Source of the DNA: Leptonema illini DSM 21528
GTDB taxonomy: Bacteria > Spirochaetota > Leptospiria > Leptospirales > Leptonemataceae
Direction: 5' to 3'
Length of the DNA: 64,000 bases
Assembly: GCF_000243335.1 (NCBI RefSeq)
Contig: NZ_JH597773.1
Location: 1,509,989-1,573,988, forward strand
Each line of letters starts with the position of its first letter. Positions within the stretch are counted from its first letter, which is position 1. Made by a program: the position numbers and the translations under genes. Below are positions 9,537 through 16,721 of the stretch, in pieces. Below the pieces are notes generated by a model. The model did no database searches and was not told the DNA's origin. It saw only the letters and a list, made by a program, of their open reading frames with translations.

Positions 9537-10882
9537 CGTTGTTCATCACTTCTGAGGCGAGTTTCTCTGTCAAAAAGATCATAAAGCCGGTGCGAGCCCA
9601 TAAAAAGAACGAATGGCTCAGAAATCCGATCTGCGAGCTGCGCGGATTCAAGAGGCATCGTCGAGACGCGATCGATTCCCGTCCATCGACGCACGTCTTC
9701 GATCTCGACATCCTGTAAGCCATGTCCTGTTACGACGATCAGATGGGCAAAGCGGTATCGGGCGATCAATCGTAGAATGGGGGCCGGGCGACGATCGGCA
9801 GAAAGCGCAAGAACGACGGCCGTCTGCGCGAAGGGCAGCCCCTCAAGTCCCTTTAACAGCATGAACATCGCCGGAGCGTTATGCGCGTTATCAAAGATCC
9901 ACGTCTTCCCGAATGCCTGCCGTCTTTCTCTGCGCCCGGGCGGCGAAGGGATTTCAAAGGCGTTCAGATCGGGCAGGGCAAGCGATGCGCGCAGCGTACC
10001 ATAGATGAAACGCGCATAGTCGGCGCCTGCGATCAGATAATCAGGATCGGCCAGGCGCGGATTCACGAGAATCTGGGGTCTCTCTTGTGTGTGAAGAGAA
10101 CTCTGCGGGCGATGCTCTGCGCGCTGACTGTGCGATCTGAGTTTGAGCAGCAGTTCCTGTGCAAGCCAGCGCTCATAGCGAGGCTCGGGTAAAAACAGAA
10201 GCTGCGTATTCTCAGACAGGATGCCGACCTTCTCTTCGAAGATGCGCCTTCGCATATGACCGAGCAGGGCGGTGTGATCAAGGCCAATCGACGTAAGAAC
10301 GACGACATCGGCCCGCGCGATACGCGTAGCATCGAGCCGTCCGCCCAAGCCGGCCTCATAGATCTGCACGGGCGTGCGCTTCGATTGGAAGAGAAGCAGG
10401 CCAAGCAGCGTTAACAGCTCAAAATAGGTCAGCGAATCAAAGATCTCTTTATAAAGACGATCCGAAGAAAGGCCATCAGAAAGACCGTCGGGCAGCGACG
10501 CAATCAGATCGTTCACTTCACGAAAGAGGCTGTCGAGCTCAAGTATCGACGCCGGCATGCCATCGATGCGGATGCGCTCGGTAAAATCGATCAGATGCGG
10601 CGATGTGTACAACCCAGTAACCGAAGCCCAGCCTCTCATGGCCTCGCGAAAGAGCGACTCCAGGGCGAAGGCGACGGTGCCTTTGCCGTTTGTTCCGACG
10701 ACCGAGATACGCAGGGCGGGGCGGTATAGAAAAGGCGGCTGCGATACGAGAAAAGCGGTCAGGGATTCGAGGCGCTGTAATCCGACTTCGAACTGGGCGG
10801 CCGAGAAGCGTCGCGAACGTTCCGGGTTCGCCCGCCTGTCGAGCTCGGTGATCAGATCAGACGCACGGTCAGGGGAAGTCAT
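9533..10882 (-). CDS. folC: Folylpolyglutamate synthase / dihydrofolate synthase
   Basis: FolC adds glutamate to dihydropteroate and to folates, using ATP. The Mur-ligase fold is shown by the P-loop VVGTNGKGTVAFALE (near residues 62-76), the TSPHLIDFTERIRI block, EAGLGGRLDATR and TSIGLDHTALLG. The C-terminal half contains FDNAHNAPAM, the second nucleotide-contact motif of the family. The 449-residue length is normal. The ATG lies 4 bp after the aroE stop and the end overlaps pepP. Pairing of folC with aroE places two chorismate/folate-related enzymes together, followed by envelope and peptidase genes with no obvious pathway link. Confidence 0.93.
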   Translation of the reverse strand: MTSPDRASDLITELDRRANPERSRRFSAAQFEVGLQRLESLTAFLVSQPPFLYRPALRISVVGTNGKGTVAFALESLFREAMRGWASVTGLYTSPHLIDFTERIRIDGMPASILELDSLFREVNDLIASLPDGLSDGLSSDRLYKEIFDSLTYFELLTLLGLLLFQSKRTPVQIYEAGLGGRLDATRIARADVVVLTSIGLDHTALLGHMRRRIFEEKVGILSENTQLLFLPEPRYERWLAQELLLKLRSHSQRAEHRPQSSLHTQERPQILVNPRLADPDYLIAGADYARFIYGTLRASLALPDLNAFEIPSPPGRRERRQAFGKTWIFDNAHNAPAMFMLLKGLEGLPFAQTAVVLALSADRRPAPILRLIARYRFAHLIVVTGHGLQDVEIEDVRRWTGIDRVSTMPLESAQLADRISEPFVLFMGSHRLYDLFDRETRLRSDEQR

Positions 10883-10886
10883 TCGT

Positions 10887-11765
10887 TCAGGAACGCAGCG
10901 CCGTCAGCAGATTCAGGCGCATGAAGTTCTCGACATCGGGCCCTGCCTTCATACCTGTAAAGAGCTCGAACTGTAAAACGGCCTGATAGAGAAGCATCCA
11001 GTAGCCCGGAACGATCGTCGCACGGTTCTTCTTTGCCGCAATCAGAATGGGAGTCATCTCGGGTCTGTAGACGATGTCCATCACGGCTAACCCCGGACGC
11101 AAGAAGGACTCGGGCACGGGAAGGCTCAGGTCAAATCCCTTCATGCCAAGCGGCGTCGTATTGATGAGGATGTGCGCCTCATAATCGAGCAGCGCCTCTT
11201 CTTTTAGCGGGATGAGCTTTGCCGCCCAATCCGGACGCTTCTTCGTAAACGAACGAATGAAGGCCTTGATCTTCGGCATGTTGCGACCGGTGACGGCGAC
11301 CTGTTTCACGCCCGATGCAAGCAGAAGCTGCCCGACGATGGCGCGGGCCGATCCGCCATAGCCGGCGATGACGACGCGTCGTCCCTTCAGATCGGGAACG
11401 GCCGTCTGCAGCGCTCGCATCGCCCCGGGGCCGTCTGTATTATGAGCTGAAAGAATGCGTCCGTTTCGCGTCTCGCGCACAAGCAGCGTATTGGCCGCTC
11501 CGGTGAGCTCACTGAGCGCATCCCGCTGGTCGGCAGCCTTCGCCGCCCAGAGCTTATGAGGGATCGTCACCGAAAGGCCGCTCAGGCCCATATGAAGCAC
11601 GGCCTTTTTTAAGAAGGGACCCGTTTGATCGACGCAGAAGGGCACATACACGCCGTTGAAGCCCATCTTCTCAAAGGTGCGGTTGTGCAGGATCGGACTG
11701 ATCGAATGCGATACAGGATTTCCAAAGATGCCAAAGACGGCGCTCTGCCCCGTGATGCCCTTCAT
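10887..11765 (-). CDS. aroE: Shikimate dehydrogenase
   Basis: AroE reduces 3-dehydroshikimate to shikimate with NADPH in aromatic amino-acid synthesis. The substrate-binding block SHSISPILHNRTF lies near the N-terminus. The catalytic lysine is in SVTIPHKLWAAK and the partner aspartate in HNTDGPGAMRAL. The dinucleotide loop VIAGYGGSARAIV begins the NADP domain, and INTTPLGM is the usual later motif. I prefer the ATG at 11765 because AGAGGA precedes it; an upstream start ten codons earlier (11795) would add MVHRREKEDF. It is the first gene of the aroE-folC-pepP-lgt-ferritin-like operon, whose promoter should lie between 11766 and about 11890. Confidence 0.92.
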   Translation of the reverse strand: MKGITGQSAVFGIFGNPVSHSISPILHNRTFEKMGFNGVYVPFCVDQTGPFLKKAVLHMGLSGLSVTIPHKLWAAKAADQRDALSELTGAANTLLVRETRNGRILSAHNTDGPGAMRALQTAVPDLKGRRVVIAGYGGSARAIVGQLLLASGVKQVAVTGRNMPKIKAFIRSFTKKRPDWAAKLIPLKEEALLDYEAHILINTTPLGMKGFDLSLPVPESFLRPGLAVMDIVYRPEMTPILIAAKKNRATIVPGYWMLLYQAVLQFELFTGMKAGPDVENFMRLNLLTALRS

Positions 11766-11891
11766 GAAATCCTCTTTCTCACGGCGATGAACCAAAGCGA
11801 GCGAAAAAGACCGGGCGGCCGGATCTACGCGCAGTGCCCCGGCATGGCGCAGATCTTCAAGCCACGCGAATCTGTTGATAAACTGAGGGGC

Positions 11892-12254
11892 ATGAAAAAA
11901 GGTGTACGTACAGAGAGATATATGGAGTCACTTGCAATCGTTCTTCGCCAGCTGGCGGATTTTGTCGTTTATGGCATTTCGGGCCTTGCTGCAGCCTATT
12001 ACTACTACACCCATCAGAAAAAGGAGCTTCCCGGAGGATTCTGGGGAGCAGCCTTTGTCGCCATCATCGGCGCCGTCCTGGTCACCATGCTCGCCGGCCT
12101 TGAGGCCTGGTTCATCCGACTTGTGTCGTGGCTGATGCAGCCGAAGTTCGGCGACGTCCTGCTTGTGCGCGTCAACCTGATCACCGCCTTCATCGGCGCC
12201 TTCCTGTTTGTTTACATCCTGAACCGCATCAACCAGAACCGCACAAGAAGGTAG
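11892..12254 (+). CDS. Small membrane protein of unknown function
   Basis: About 120 residues with three likely membrane helices (LADFVVYGISGLAAAYYYY, FVAIIGAVLVTMLAGL, LITAFIGAFLFVYIL) and a basic C-terminal tail NRINQNRTRR. I do not recognise a family. The open frame extends upstream to 11625, but that part lies over the aroE start on the other strand. The ATG at 11892 follows GAGGGG, and another ATG at 11922 would remove ten basic residues. It is divergent from aroE. A hairpin with CTTCGG/CCGAAG arms at 12261-12291 lies just after the stop; it lacks a T tract, so I do not call it a terminator. Confidence 0.6.
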   Translation: MKKGVRTERYMESLAIVLRQLADFVVYGISGLAAAYYYYTHQKKELPGGFWGAAFVAIIGAVLVTMLAGLEAWFIRLVSWLMQPKFGDVLLVRVNLITAFIGAFLFVYILNRINQNRTRR

Positions 12255-12384
12255 AAGTAGCTTCGGCAAGGCCTCTTGCGGGGGTCCGAAGTCACTGCGA
12301 TCAGGCGGTAAAAAGCGGAAGTCGTCTCTCAAAAAGGCTTGCGGAACCCCGGATTGCCTGCTACCTTCGTTTGAGGCAGGGTAT

Positions 12385-12633
12385 ATGGCAAGGACACTGG
12401 CAGAGATTGAACTGGAAATCTCGTCGCTCACAGAAGAAGATAGGGTCAGCCTGATGGGTTACCTCTCTGAAACTCTGTGTAAACCTACGGATCCGCAGAT
12501 TGAAGCAGCCATCCAGACGGAATTGAGGAAAAGGCTCAGCATGCTCGAAGTGGGTGAGGCCCGATGGGTAGACGGAGATCAAGCCCTCGCAGAGATTGAA
12601 GCCCGCCTCCATTCGAAGCATGCTAAACTATAA
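12385..12633 (+). CDS. Antitoxin of a RelE/ParE-type addiction module
   Basis: An 82-residue, strongly charged helical protein resembling the putative addiction-module component family (TIGR02574). The features are LAEIELEISSLTEEDRVSLM at the N-terminus and the short block WVDGDQALAEIEARL at the C-terminus. Such proteins bind and silence a RelE/ParE-like toxin and often repress their own promoter. The toxin gene starts 14 bp before this gene ends, the usual antitoxin-first overlapping arrangement. AGGCAGGG precedes the ATG. A possible promoter (TTGCGG, 17 bp, TACCTT) lies at about 12340-12368. Confidence 0.78.
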   Translation: MARTLAEIELEISSLTEEDRVSLMGYLSETLCKPTDPQIEAAIQTELRKRLSMLEVGEARWVDGDQALAEIEARLHSKHAKL

Positions 12634-12916
12634 GCTACATACTTCGGCGATCTCTGACATCAATCATTCCATCGATTATTACGAAGAAGAACGGCAGGGG
12701 CTCGGTGCCGAATTCTATGATGAATTCCTGGCAACACTGAACTTTCTGCGGCGTTTTCCGTTCGCAGGAACGCAATATCTTAATGAAATTCGCCGCTTTT
12801 CCATCGCACGATTTCATTACACTGTGTTTTATGAATTGAAGACCGGTGAGATACACGTTCTGGGTGTGATTCATCAGAGGCGCCACCCGAATTCATGGAA
12901 AGGTCGCCAGGTTTGA
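12620..12916 (+). CDS. RelE/ParE-type toxin
   Basis: A 98-residue toxin-like protein. SAISDINHSIDYYEE and GLGAEFYDEFLATLNFL are the helical hairpin, and RRFSIARFHYTVFYEL plus IHVLGVIHQRRHP form the C-terminal sheet with the basic residues typical of the RelE/ParE superfamily. ParE members poison DNA gyrase while RelE members cut mRNA on the ribosome; which of these applies cannot be decided from sequence. The ATG at 12620 gives MLNYKLHTSA and overlaps the antitoxin gene by 14 bp. The local sequence is more AT-rich than the housekeeping genes around it, consistent with recent gain. Confidence 0.8.
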   Translation: MLNYKLHTSAISDINHSIDYYEEERQGLGAEFYDEFLATLNFLRRFPFAGTQYLNEIRRFSIARFHYTVFYELKTGEIHVLGVIHQRRHPNSWKGRQV

Positions 12917-12999
12917 GTAAGGTTAGTAGAATGATAACCGATCAGAATGCACGAGGGCAGTTCGAAAAGCTTCGAGACTTTACTGAATGGAACTTTCCT

Positions 13000-13055
13000 A
13001 TCGATACTATGACTGCAAAGATGGTGATTCTGGTGTTTGCAGTCATAGTATCGAT
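13000..13055. repeat. Perfect 20-bp inverted repeat with 16-nt loop
   Basis: The 20 bases at 13000-13019 are the exact reverse complement of 13036-13055, with a 16-base loop at 13020-13035. The left arm covers the ATG at 13009 and the loop holds the ATG at 13021, so the transcript would fold the start region of the lipoprotein-like gene into a long hairpin. There is no T tract after it, which argues against a terminator. Confidence 0.9.
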
Positions 13056-13512
13056 GCAGTGTCGGCTGGAAAAAGAGCGAGTCTCATCTGTTTCGGAGTT
13101 ATCGACTGGGCTGGAGAATAGCCAGAATATCGACGCAACATCAGTATCGAGACATATAGATTTGGGTAATTTTACAGGGTTTCAGTACATAACGTTTTTC
13201 CCTGCACGGCAAATAGCAGTCGGTCCATTTCACCTTTCTCAAGATGGCACTATAAAAGGTGCACAGCTGGCGCAGTGCAGCTCTGACCTTACAGGTAGAT
13301 GGATGCTACGGAAAGGCCGACTCTTACTGAAAATCACAGAATCATATGCATTTGAAACATGTATGGAAAGAGCAGCTCCTTACAAAAGCAGAGAATATGC
13401 CTACGTCGTAGCCGAATTGGTCTGTGAAGATGGAAACGATGGAAGTGGTGGAAGAGGAACCGCTGTAACCACAGACGGCGGTGAATTCGATGTTCTCTGC
13501 GAATTTGACTAA
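13009..13512 (+). CDS. Putative lipoprotein of unknown function
   Basis: About 167 residues. The N-terminus MTAKMVILVFAVIVSMQC looks like a signal sequence ending in a cysteine, but the residues before the cysteine (SMQ) are a poor lipobox, so lipidation is uncertain. The mature part has four further cysteines and a glycine-rich DGNDGSGGRGT loop. No family recognised. The open frame reaches back to 12895, overlapping the toxin gene end. The start could be ATG 13009 or 13021; both lie in or beside a perfect 20-bp inverted repeat described separately. Base composition is AT-rich. The stop is 4 bp from the convergent HicB stop. Confidence 0.55.
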   Translation: MTAKMVILVFAVIVSMQCRLEKERVSSVSELSTGLENSQNIDATSVSRHIDLGNFTGFQYITFFPARQIAVGPFHLSQDGTIKGAQLAQCSSDLTGRWMLRKGRLLLKITESYAFETCMERAAPYKSREYAYVVAELVCEDGNDGSGGRGTAVTTDGGEFDVLCEFD

Positions 13513-13516
13513 GAAA

Positions 13517-13681
13517 TCAAACGGCCTTCTGGTTCTCAGCCCAGAGCCATGCAGTAATGGCCTCTTTGATGTTTTCGATGGCTTCTTTTTCGTCTTTCCC
13601 TTGCGAAACACATCCCGGTAGAGCAGGACATTCGGCAATAACCCATTCGCCTTCTTTTTCGAGAATAATGTTGAATAACAT
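13517..13681 (-). CDS. HicB-like antitoxin domain protein, no HicA partner
   Basis: A 54-residue protein: MLFNIILEKEGEWVIAECP, then LPGCVSQGKDEKEAIENIKEAI, is the classic HicB partial RNase-H-like fold (V-A-x-C-P-x-L-P-G-C-x-S-x-G). HicB proteins neutralise HicA mRNA interferases. The ATG at 13681 is preceded by GAGG six bases upstream; the longer frame starting at 13699 would begin inside the -10 box of the promoter called at 13699-13727. No HicA-like double-stranded RNA-binding fold ORF is found upstream or downstream, so this is an orphan. It also lacks a C-terminal DNA-binding domain. Confidence 0.75.
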   Translation of the reverse strand: MLFNIILEKEGEWVIAECPALPGCVSQGKDEKEAIENIKEAITAWLWAENQKAV

Positions 13682-13698
13682 ATCGCGCCTCGCATTCA

Positions 13699-13727
13699 AA
13701 TATGCCTCTTTGCTGTAGTGAAGTCAA
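13699..13727 (-). promoter_or_regulatory. Sigma70-type promoter of the HicB-like gene
   Basis: On the minus strand TTGACT (13722-13727) and CATATT (13699-13704) are separated by 17 bp, a near-consensus housekeeping promoter, about 18 bp upstream of the HicB ATG. Confidence 0.6.
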
Positions 13728-13844
13728 GTCAGAATCCGCAAAGGGGTTCACATGGTGGCAGGGAAACCGTCGAGCCCAGGCACCTGTTGACTGATCGAAT
13801 CAGCAAGGACCGGAGCTTTCCGCTACGATAACTCTTCCGCGCTC

Positions 13845-14258
13845 TCAACGACCCGGAGCAGTCGGCCAGCCCGGGCCCGTATCTTCAGGAATCTTAACGC
13901 CGGGCTCGGTCATCTTCAGTTTCTCGCAGAAGATGCGATAGAAGATATCACCGTCTTTGCGGTCCTGCGTCGTCACTTTCACAAGCGAGCCTTTTGTCCT
14001 GTCGTCTGCGAGAAAGCTAATGTCGGCAAAACGCTCGCCTGGAAGCAGCGAGAGCACGAATCCGAGCTTGCCGTCCTTCGCTTCGTTGTAGTTGCGCTTC
14101 ACGCGGAACTGGATCGACGCCGCACCGAGCTCGTCGATGAAAAGCGGGATGACCTCATGCACGGGCCTTGAGCTCTGGTAGACGCGGGTCTCGGCGAAGA
14201 GCGAGGCGGGCAGGGCCATCAGAATTAAAAGAAGGGCTATCAGTCTTGTTCGTTTCAC
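13845..14258 (-). CDS. Secreted or periplasmic protein of unknown function
   Basis: A 137-residue protein with a clean signal peptide (MKRTRLIALLLILMALPASL, cleavage probably after LFA). The mature part is mixed alpha/beta with no motif I recognise; it holds one cysteine (FCEKL) and ends in a proline- and glycine-rich tail GPGWPTAPGR. It is divergent from the next gene, with 66 bp between the starts. GC content is again that of the core genes, so the low-GC accessory patch ends near 13.8 kb. Confidence 0.68.
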   Translation of the reverse strand: MKRTRLIALLLILMALPASLFAETRVYQSSRPVHEVIPLFIDELGAASIQFRVKRNYNEAKDGKLGFVLSLLPGERFADISFLADDRTKGSLVKVTTQDRKDGDIFYRIFCEKLKMTEPGVKIPEDTGPGWPTAPGR

Positions 14259-14324
14259 ATTCTCATCATCGGAGTCGTTCCAAAAGACTTGACCCCGTTT
14301 CGGGCATTCTGAAGCTTTCCGAGA

Positions 14325-14651
14325 ATGATTCTAACTGATCTGCTTTCCTTCGACAATCTCGCTCTTTTCTATCTTCTGCGTGATACGCCGCCAAACGTGC
14401 TCGCCAGGGTCTTCGTCAGGGCAGACGCCCGCCTCAGCGGTGCGCTGCTCGGACTCATGACTCCGAAACAGCGTGAGGCCATCCACTATCTCATGGCAAA
14501 AGAGAACGACGGCGACGAGAAGCTCTTCGCCGAGGCCAACAGCGCTCTCTTAATCCTCGCCGACGACCTGATGCGCAAAGGCCTTGTGATTAAAGAAGGC
14601 CGCTACTACTACGGCAAACCCGTAGAAGAAAAGGCCCCCGCTGAGGCCTGA
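14325..14651 (+). CDS. Small helical protein, weak resemblance to a FliG domain
   Basis: A 108-residue protein without signal peptide. The block NVLARVFVRADARLSGALLG followed by LMTPKQREAIHYLM recalls the short helical repeats of FliG (in which helices rest on the surface of the motor switch), but the match is weak and may be general helical character. The C-terminus has GLVIKEGRYYYGKP and an alanine/glutamate tail. The start follows CTTTCCGAGA. It stands alone between a divergent secreted-protein gene and a noncoding repeat region. Confidence 0.6.
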   Translation: MILTDLLSFDNLALFYLLRDTPPNVLARVFVRADARLSGALLGLMTPKQREAIHYLMAKENDGDEKLFAEANSALLILADDLMRKGLVIKEGRYYYGKPVEEKAPAEA

Positions 14652-15208
14652 GAAGCGCCTTCTCTGAACAAGGCCGAGTTTACCGCGGAGGGCACAGGGA
14701 ACTCAGAGAAAGCCCGCTGAGGTATGTTTCAGTCTTCTTTCGCGCTTTTCGTGTTTTTCGTGGAAAGGGTTTTAATCGCGAAAGGCGCAAAATACGTGAA
14801 AGCGATCCGGTCCAGTGCCTCTTGTATGCCAGTAAAACAGAGCCTGTTCCTATCAATAGTTATTGCGAATCCTATCCTTTTCCTCTGTTAATTGGTTACT
14901 CTCAGACGTTTATCTCTTCTCCTGTCTTCTCAGTGTCCTCGGTGCCCTCCGCGGTTAACAATACTCTTTTCCTTGTAATCTCTGCAGTTCATCTCTGCCT
15001 GTCTTCTCCGCGTCCTCGGAGCCCTCAGTGGTTTAAACTTTCCGAACCAGATACTCGTAACTTCCGATAATGTATCTTATGTCCCCTGAAATTGAGATTT
15101 CCTGGAGGGACCAGGTTACAGAATACCCATCTGAGAATTGGCTTATTTAACAGAAAGGCCCGGATTTCTCCAGGCCTTCCTCCAATATCGTTAGCAAATG
15201 TCGCAGCG
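14652..15208. repeat. Noncoding region with dispersed and inverted repeats
   Basis: No convincing gene is seen in this 557-bp stretch. It holds two repeat types. Type 1 (consensus near GTCCTCGGTGCCCTCCGCGG) occurs inverted at 14679-14715 and direct at 14925-14958 and 15001-15036. Type 2 (TTTCGCGCTTTTCGTG) occurs at 14737-14776 and inverted at 14770-14803, forming a large imperfect hairpin. The remainder is AT-rich. It follows the 108-residue protein gene and precedes the convergent leuC stop. Confidence 0.65.
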
Positions 15209-16645
15209 TTAGACGCCCACCGATGCCTTCGCATACTCGCGAATATCGACGAAGTGGCCTTCGATGGCAGCGGCCGCGGCCATTTCGGGGCCGACCAGAT
15301 GTGTGCGGCCTCCGCGGCCCTGACGGCCTTCGAAGTTACGGTTCGACGTCGACGCCGAACGATCGCCCGGATTCAGGAAGTCGTCGTTCATGGCCAGACA
15401 CATCGAGCAGCCGGCGAAACGCCACTCAAAGCCGGCCTCGCTGAAGATCTTATCAAGCCCTTCGGTTACGGCCTGACGGAATACGCGGCCCGAACCAGGC
15501 ACGACGATGGCACGCACGCCTGTTTTTACCTTGCGTCCTTTTGCGATGGCCGCCGCACGGCGCAGGTCTTCGATGCGCGAGTTAGTACACGAACCGATAA
15601 AGACGGTATTGACCGTGATGTCGCTGATCTTCTGTCCCGGTTTCAGTTCCATGTAGGCCAGAGCATGTCGGGCCGACTCGCGCTCAACCGGATCGCTGAT
15701 CGATTCCGGATCGGGCACGACGCCGTTAACCGGAGCAACCTGCCCGGGGTTCGTTCCCCAGGTAACCATCGGAACGATGGAAGCGGCATCCATATCGATC
15801 ACTGCATCAAACTTCGCTCCTTCGTCGGACGGCAGCGTCTTCCAGTATGCCACCGCCTTATCAAAGGCCTCTCCTTTTGGAGCAAAGTCCTTTCCGCGCA
15901 GATACTCGAACGTCGTCTCGTCGGGAGCGATGAGTCCGGCGCGAGCGCCCGCTTCTATCGACATGTTGCAGACGGTCATGCGTCCTTCCATGCTCAGGTT
16001 GCGGATGGCCTCGCCTGCATACTCAATGACGTAACCGGTGCCGCCCTGCGTGGTCAGTCGACCGATGATGGCAAGCACGATGTCTTTCGCCGTCACACCC
16101 GGACCGGTCTTTCCGTTCACGCGAATCAGCATCGTCTTCGACTTGCGCTGCTGCAGCGTTTGCGTGGCAAGCACGTGTTCGACCTCCGACGTGCCGATAC
16201 CGAAAGCGAGCGCTCCGAAGGCACCATGCGTGGATGTGTGCGAATCGCCGCATACGATCGTCGTACCGGGCAACGTGATGCCCATCTCCGGACCGATGAC
16301 GTGCACGATGCCCTGATCGGGATTATTCAGATCAAATAGCGTTACGCCGAACTCGTCGCAGTTTTTCTTAAGAGCTTCCATTTGAATGCGCGAGATTTCG
16401 CCGGCACCGTTCCAGTCCCTGCTTCGCGTAGAAACGTTATGATCCATGGTGGCGAAGGTGAGCTCCGGATGTCGGAGCTTGCGGCCGTTCATGCGCAGGC
16501 CGTCGAAGGCCTGAGGCGACGTTACCTCGTGAACGAGGTGGCGATCGATAAATAGCAGAGCTGCCGTTTGCGGATCATCGTGCACGAGATGCGCATCCCA
16601 GATCTTCTCATACATGGTGCGAGGGGCAGAATTGTGACTGGACAT
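15209..16645 (-). CDS. leuC: 3-Isopropylmalate dehydratase large subunit
   Basis: LeuC with LeuD isomerises 2- to 3-isopropylmalate in leucine synthesis. The aconitase fold is clear: MYEKIWDAH at the start, [17 protein letters not shown], the cluster cysteine in [14 protein letters not shown], and the paired cysteines [13 protein letters not shown], which together hold the [4Fe-4S] cluster. The C-terminal blocks [17 protein letters not shown] and [14 protein letters not shown]-type (here [13 protein letters not shown]) are typical. The 478-residue length is normal. Start ATG 16645 or the downstream ATG 16612. The small-subunit gene leuD is not beside it; both sides are unrelated, so LeuD must be encoded elsewhere. 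Confidence 0.95.
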   Translation of the reverse strand: MSSHNSAPRTMYEKIWDAHLVHDDPQTAALLFIDRHLVHEVTSPQAFDGLRMNGRKLRHPELTFATMDHNVSTRSRDWNGAGEISRIQMEALKKNCDEFGVTLFDLNNPDQGIVHVIGPEMGITLPGTTIVCGDSHTSTHGAFGALAFGIGTSEVEHVLATQTLQQRKSKTMLIRVNGKTGPGVTAKDIVLAIIGRLTTQGGTGYVIEYAGEAIRNLSMEGRMTVCNMSIEAGARAGLIAPDETTFEYLRGKDFAPKGEAFDKAVAYWKTLPSDEGAKFDAVIDMDAASIVPMVTWGTNPGQVAPVNGVVPDPESISDPVERESARHALAYMELKPGQKISDITVNTVFIGSCTNSRIEDLRRAAAIAKGRKVKTGVRAIVVPGSGRVFRQAVTEGLDKIFSEAGFEWRFAGCSMCLAMNDDFLNPGDRSASTSNRNFEGRQGRGGRTHLVGPEMAAAAAIEGHFVDIREYAKASVGV

Positions 16646-16721
16646 GGTACCAATTTACTGAAACAATGCTACAGAGCAAACAAAAGACGCTCGGGCCGGT
16701 CCCCGGTTGAACACGGAAGCC

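Noticed and set aside
12261-12291. Hairpin with CTTCGG/CCGAAG arms after the small membrane protein gene
   Set aside because: No T tract follows on either strand, so it is not supported as a rho-independent terminator.
13700-13844. Possible hicA partner upstream of the HicB-like gene
   Set aside because: No start plus HicA-like basic fold was found; the only open frame overlaps the promoter and has unrelated residues.
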